A stretch of 64,000 bases of DNA from the NCBI GenBank assembly GCA_934129745.1, contig CAKOWZ010000001.1, forward strand, positions 248,001-312,000, written 5' to 3'. The stretch is from an uncultured Clostridia bacterium (GTDB taxonomy: Bacteria; Bacillota; Clostridia; TANB77; CAG-508). Shown piece after piece: positions 62,860 to 64,000 of this stretch. Numbering within the stretch: the first letter of the stretch is position 1; each line of letters begins with the position of its first letter. The notes under the pieces were generated by a model. It was not told where the DNA came from, did not search any database, and was given only the letters and a program-made list of their open reading frames with translations. The position numbers were made by a program, and so were the translations under genes.

Positions 62860-63969
62860 ATGGATAAAAAAATTTTAGTAACACAATCTTCAATACCATT
62901 GTTTGAAGAATATACAAAAGAAATTAAATCAATATTTGAAACAAAGTGGTTAACAAATATGGGGGAAAAGCATAATGAACTTGAAGAAAAATTAAAAAAA
63001 TATTTGAATGTAGATAATATAACATTGTTTACAAATGGACATATGGCATTATTATCAGTTATACATTGTATGAATTTTCCAAAAGGAGGAGAAGTAATAA
63101 CAACTCCATTTAGTTTTTCATCAACTACACATGCTATAGTTGAAAATGGTTTAAAACCAGTTTTTTGTGATATTAATGAAACTGATTATACAATAGATGT
63201 TGGCAAAATAGAAGAATTAATTACAGAAAAAACAGTAGCAATTATACCTGTTCATGTGTATGGAAATGTATGCAATGTTGAAGAAATAGAAAAAATTGCA
63301 AAAAAACATAATTTAAAAGTGATTTATGATGCTGCACATGTATTTGGGGTTAAATATAAAGGAAAAAGTATAGCATGTTATGGAGATGCTTCAATGTTTA
63401 GTTTTCATGCAACAAAAGTATTTAATACAATAGAAGGAGGAAGTGTAGTTTACAAAAATCCAGAAATGAAAACAAAGTTAAATAATTATAAAAACTTTGG
63501 AATTATAGATCAAGAGCATGTAATAGATATTGGAATAAATGCTAAAATGAATGAATTTTGTGCTGCAATGGGAATTTGTAATTTAAGACATTTAGATGAT
63601 GAAATACAAAAGAGAAAACAAGTGTTTAACAGATACATAGAAAGACTAAGCGGAATTGAAGGATTAAATGTTCCACAGGTACAGAAAGATGTAACACCAA
63701 ATTATGCATATTTTCCAGTTGTATTCGATAAAAATGTTTTTGGAAAATCCAGGGACGAAATCATAAAAAAATTAGGTGAGAATAATATATATGCAAGAAA
63801 ATATTTTTATCCATTAATAAGTGAATATGATTGTTATAAAGATAAGTATTCAAGTGAATCTACACCAGTTGCAAAAAGAATCTCACAAAATGTTTTAACA
63901 ATACCAATGTATGCAAATTTGAACCTAGAAGATGTAGATAGAATTTGTGATATAATATTAGATAAATAA
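62860..63969 (+). CDS. DegT/DnrJ/StrS-family sugar aminotransferase
   Basis: A 369-residue PLP aminotransferase of nucleotide-keto-sugars: TKWLTNMGEKHNELEEKLKK, LFTNGHMALLSVIHCM, VITTPFSFSSTTHAIVENG, VIYDAAHVFGVKYKGKSI and the Schiff-base Lys in SFHATKVFNTIEGG. It likely makes an amino sugar from the product of the preceding epimerase/dehydratase. It starts 5 bases after the upstream stop and is followed by another ORF. Confidence 0.93.
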   Translation: MDKKILVTQSSIPLFEEYTKEIKSIFETKWLTNMGEKHNELEEKLKKYLNVDNITLFTNGHMALLSVIHCMNFPKGGEVITTPFSFSSTTHAIVENGLKPVFCDINETDYTIDVGKIEELITEKTVAIIPVHVYGNVCNVEEIEKIAKKHNLKVIYDAAHVFGVKYKGKSIACYGDASMFSFHATKVFNTIEGGSVVYKNPEMKTKLNNYKNFGIIDQEHVIDIGINAKMNEFCAAMGICNLRHLDDEIQKRKQVFNRYIERLSGIEGLNVPQVQKDVTPNYAYFPVVFDKNVFGKSRDEIIKKLGENNIYARKYFYPLISEYDCYKDKYSSESTPVAKRISQNVLTIPMYANLNLEDVDRICDIILDK

Positions 63970-63984
63970 GAAAAGGAAAGGAAA

Positions 63985-64000
63985 ATGGAAAACACAAAGG
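63985..64000 (+). CDS. Start of the next gene in the operon (partial)
   Basis: ATG 63985 preceded by AAAGGAAAGG at about 63973-63982, encoding MENTK before the window ends. Too short to identify; it continues the operon. Confidence 0.6.

Noticed and set aside
1..64000. CRISPR array, tRNA, rRNA, prophage or insertion-sequence transposase
   Set aside because: No regularly spaced repeats, no cloverleaf-like GC-richer segments and no transposase or integrase motifs were seen.

Overview
The window is a stretch of a very AT-rich, low-GC Gram-positive chromosome. Endospore genes (spoIVB, a SpoVD-type PBP, a SpoVB/MurJ-type flippase), two T-box leaders, strong AGGAGG ribosome binding sites and no outer-membrane functions point to an anaerobic, spore-forming member of the Clostridia, probably an uncultured gut lineage. 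No rRNA, tRNA, CRISPR array, phage or transposase gene was seen.

Layout. 1-540: two divergent small HTH genes. 700-9930: translation block with T-box-proS, nfeD/SPFH membrane pair, two paralogous S1-like RNA-binding genes that look foreign, and T-box-pheST. 10025-18400: housekeeping and envelope genes (small membrane protein, cdaA, truA, Cys-rich membrane protein, spoIVB, transglutaminase, murC, minD, minE). 18644-26567: an accessory island behind a divergent XRE regulator and a near-consensus promoter: E1-like ThiF enzyme, JAB/MPN metallopeptidase, a ubiquitin-like/MoaD-like carrier ending in Gly-Gly, a PLP beta-eliminating lyase/threonine-aldolase homologue, an ATP-grasp ligase, a divergent pyruvate kinase and a helical-repeat protein fused to an amidoligase domain. 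26719-49930: rodA, dus, a membrane-anchored protein, mazF, htrA, a pilin-like protein, rnhB, pdp, PBP, flippase, a nucleosidase, smc, an ABC exporter, a Ca2+-type P-ATPase and an acidic protein. 50367-64000: one uninterrupted surface-polysaccharide operon (initiating sugar transferase, dTDP-rhamnose genes, glycosyltransferases, Wzy polymerase, ATP-grasp, nucleotide-sugar epimerase, two aminotransferase-fold enzymes), running off the right edge.

Two observations stand out. (1) Four otherwise intact genes (spoIVB, a pilin-like gene, an MTA/SAH-nucleosidase-like gene and the wzy polymerase) each need one +1 frame change. In all four the in-frame codon at the shift is CGG, followed in the new frame by a Gly codon (GGN). 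By eye, CGG is used in frame nowhere else in about 18,000 codons, except near the start of the two foreign-looking S1 genes. This suggests that CGG is unassigned or stalling in this lineage and is passed by +1 frameshifting; a base-insertion artefact is the main alternative. (2) The E1-JAB-Ubl-PLP-ATP-grasp-pyruvate kinase-amidoligase island looks like an uncharacterised carrier-protein or peptide-tagging/biosynthetic pathway.

Other oddities are a MinE with a histone-H1/AT-hook-like tail and no minC beside it, dispersed palindromes around GGGACGCGTCCC, a 296-bp foldback element with 83-bp perfect arms, a MazF without antitoxin, and mini-ORFs coupled to rodA and rfbC.
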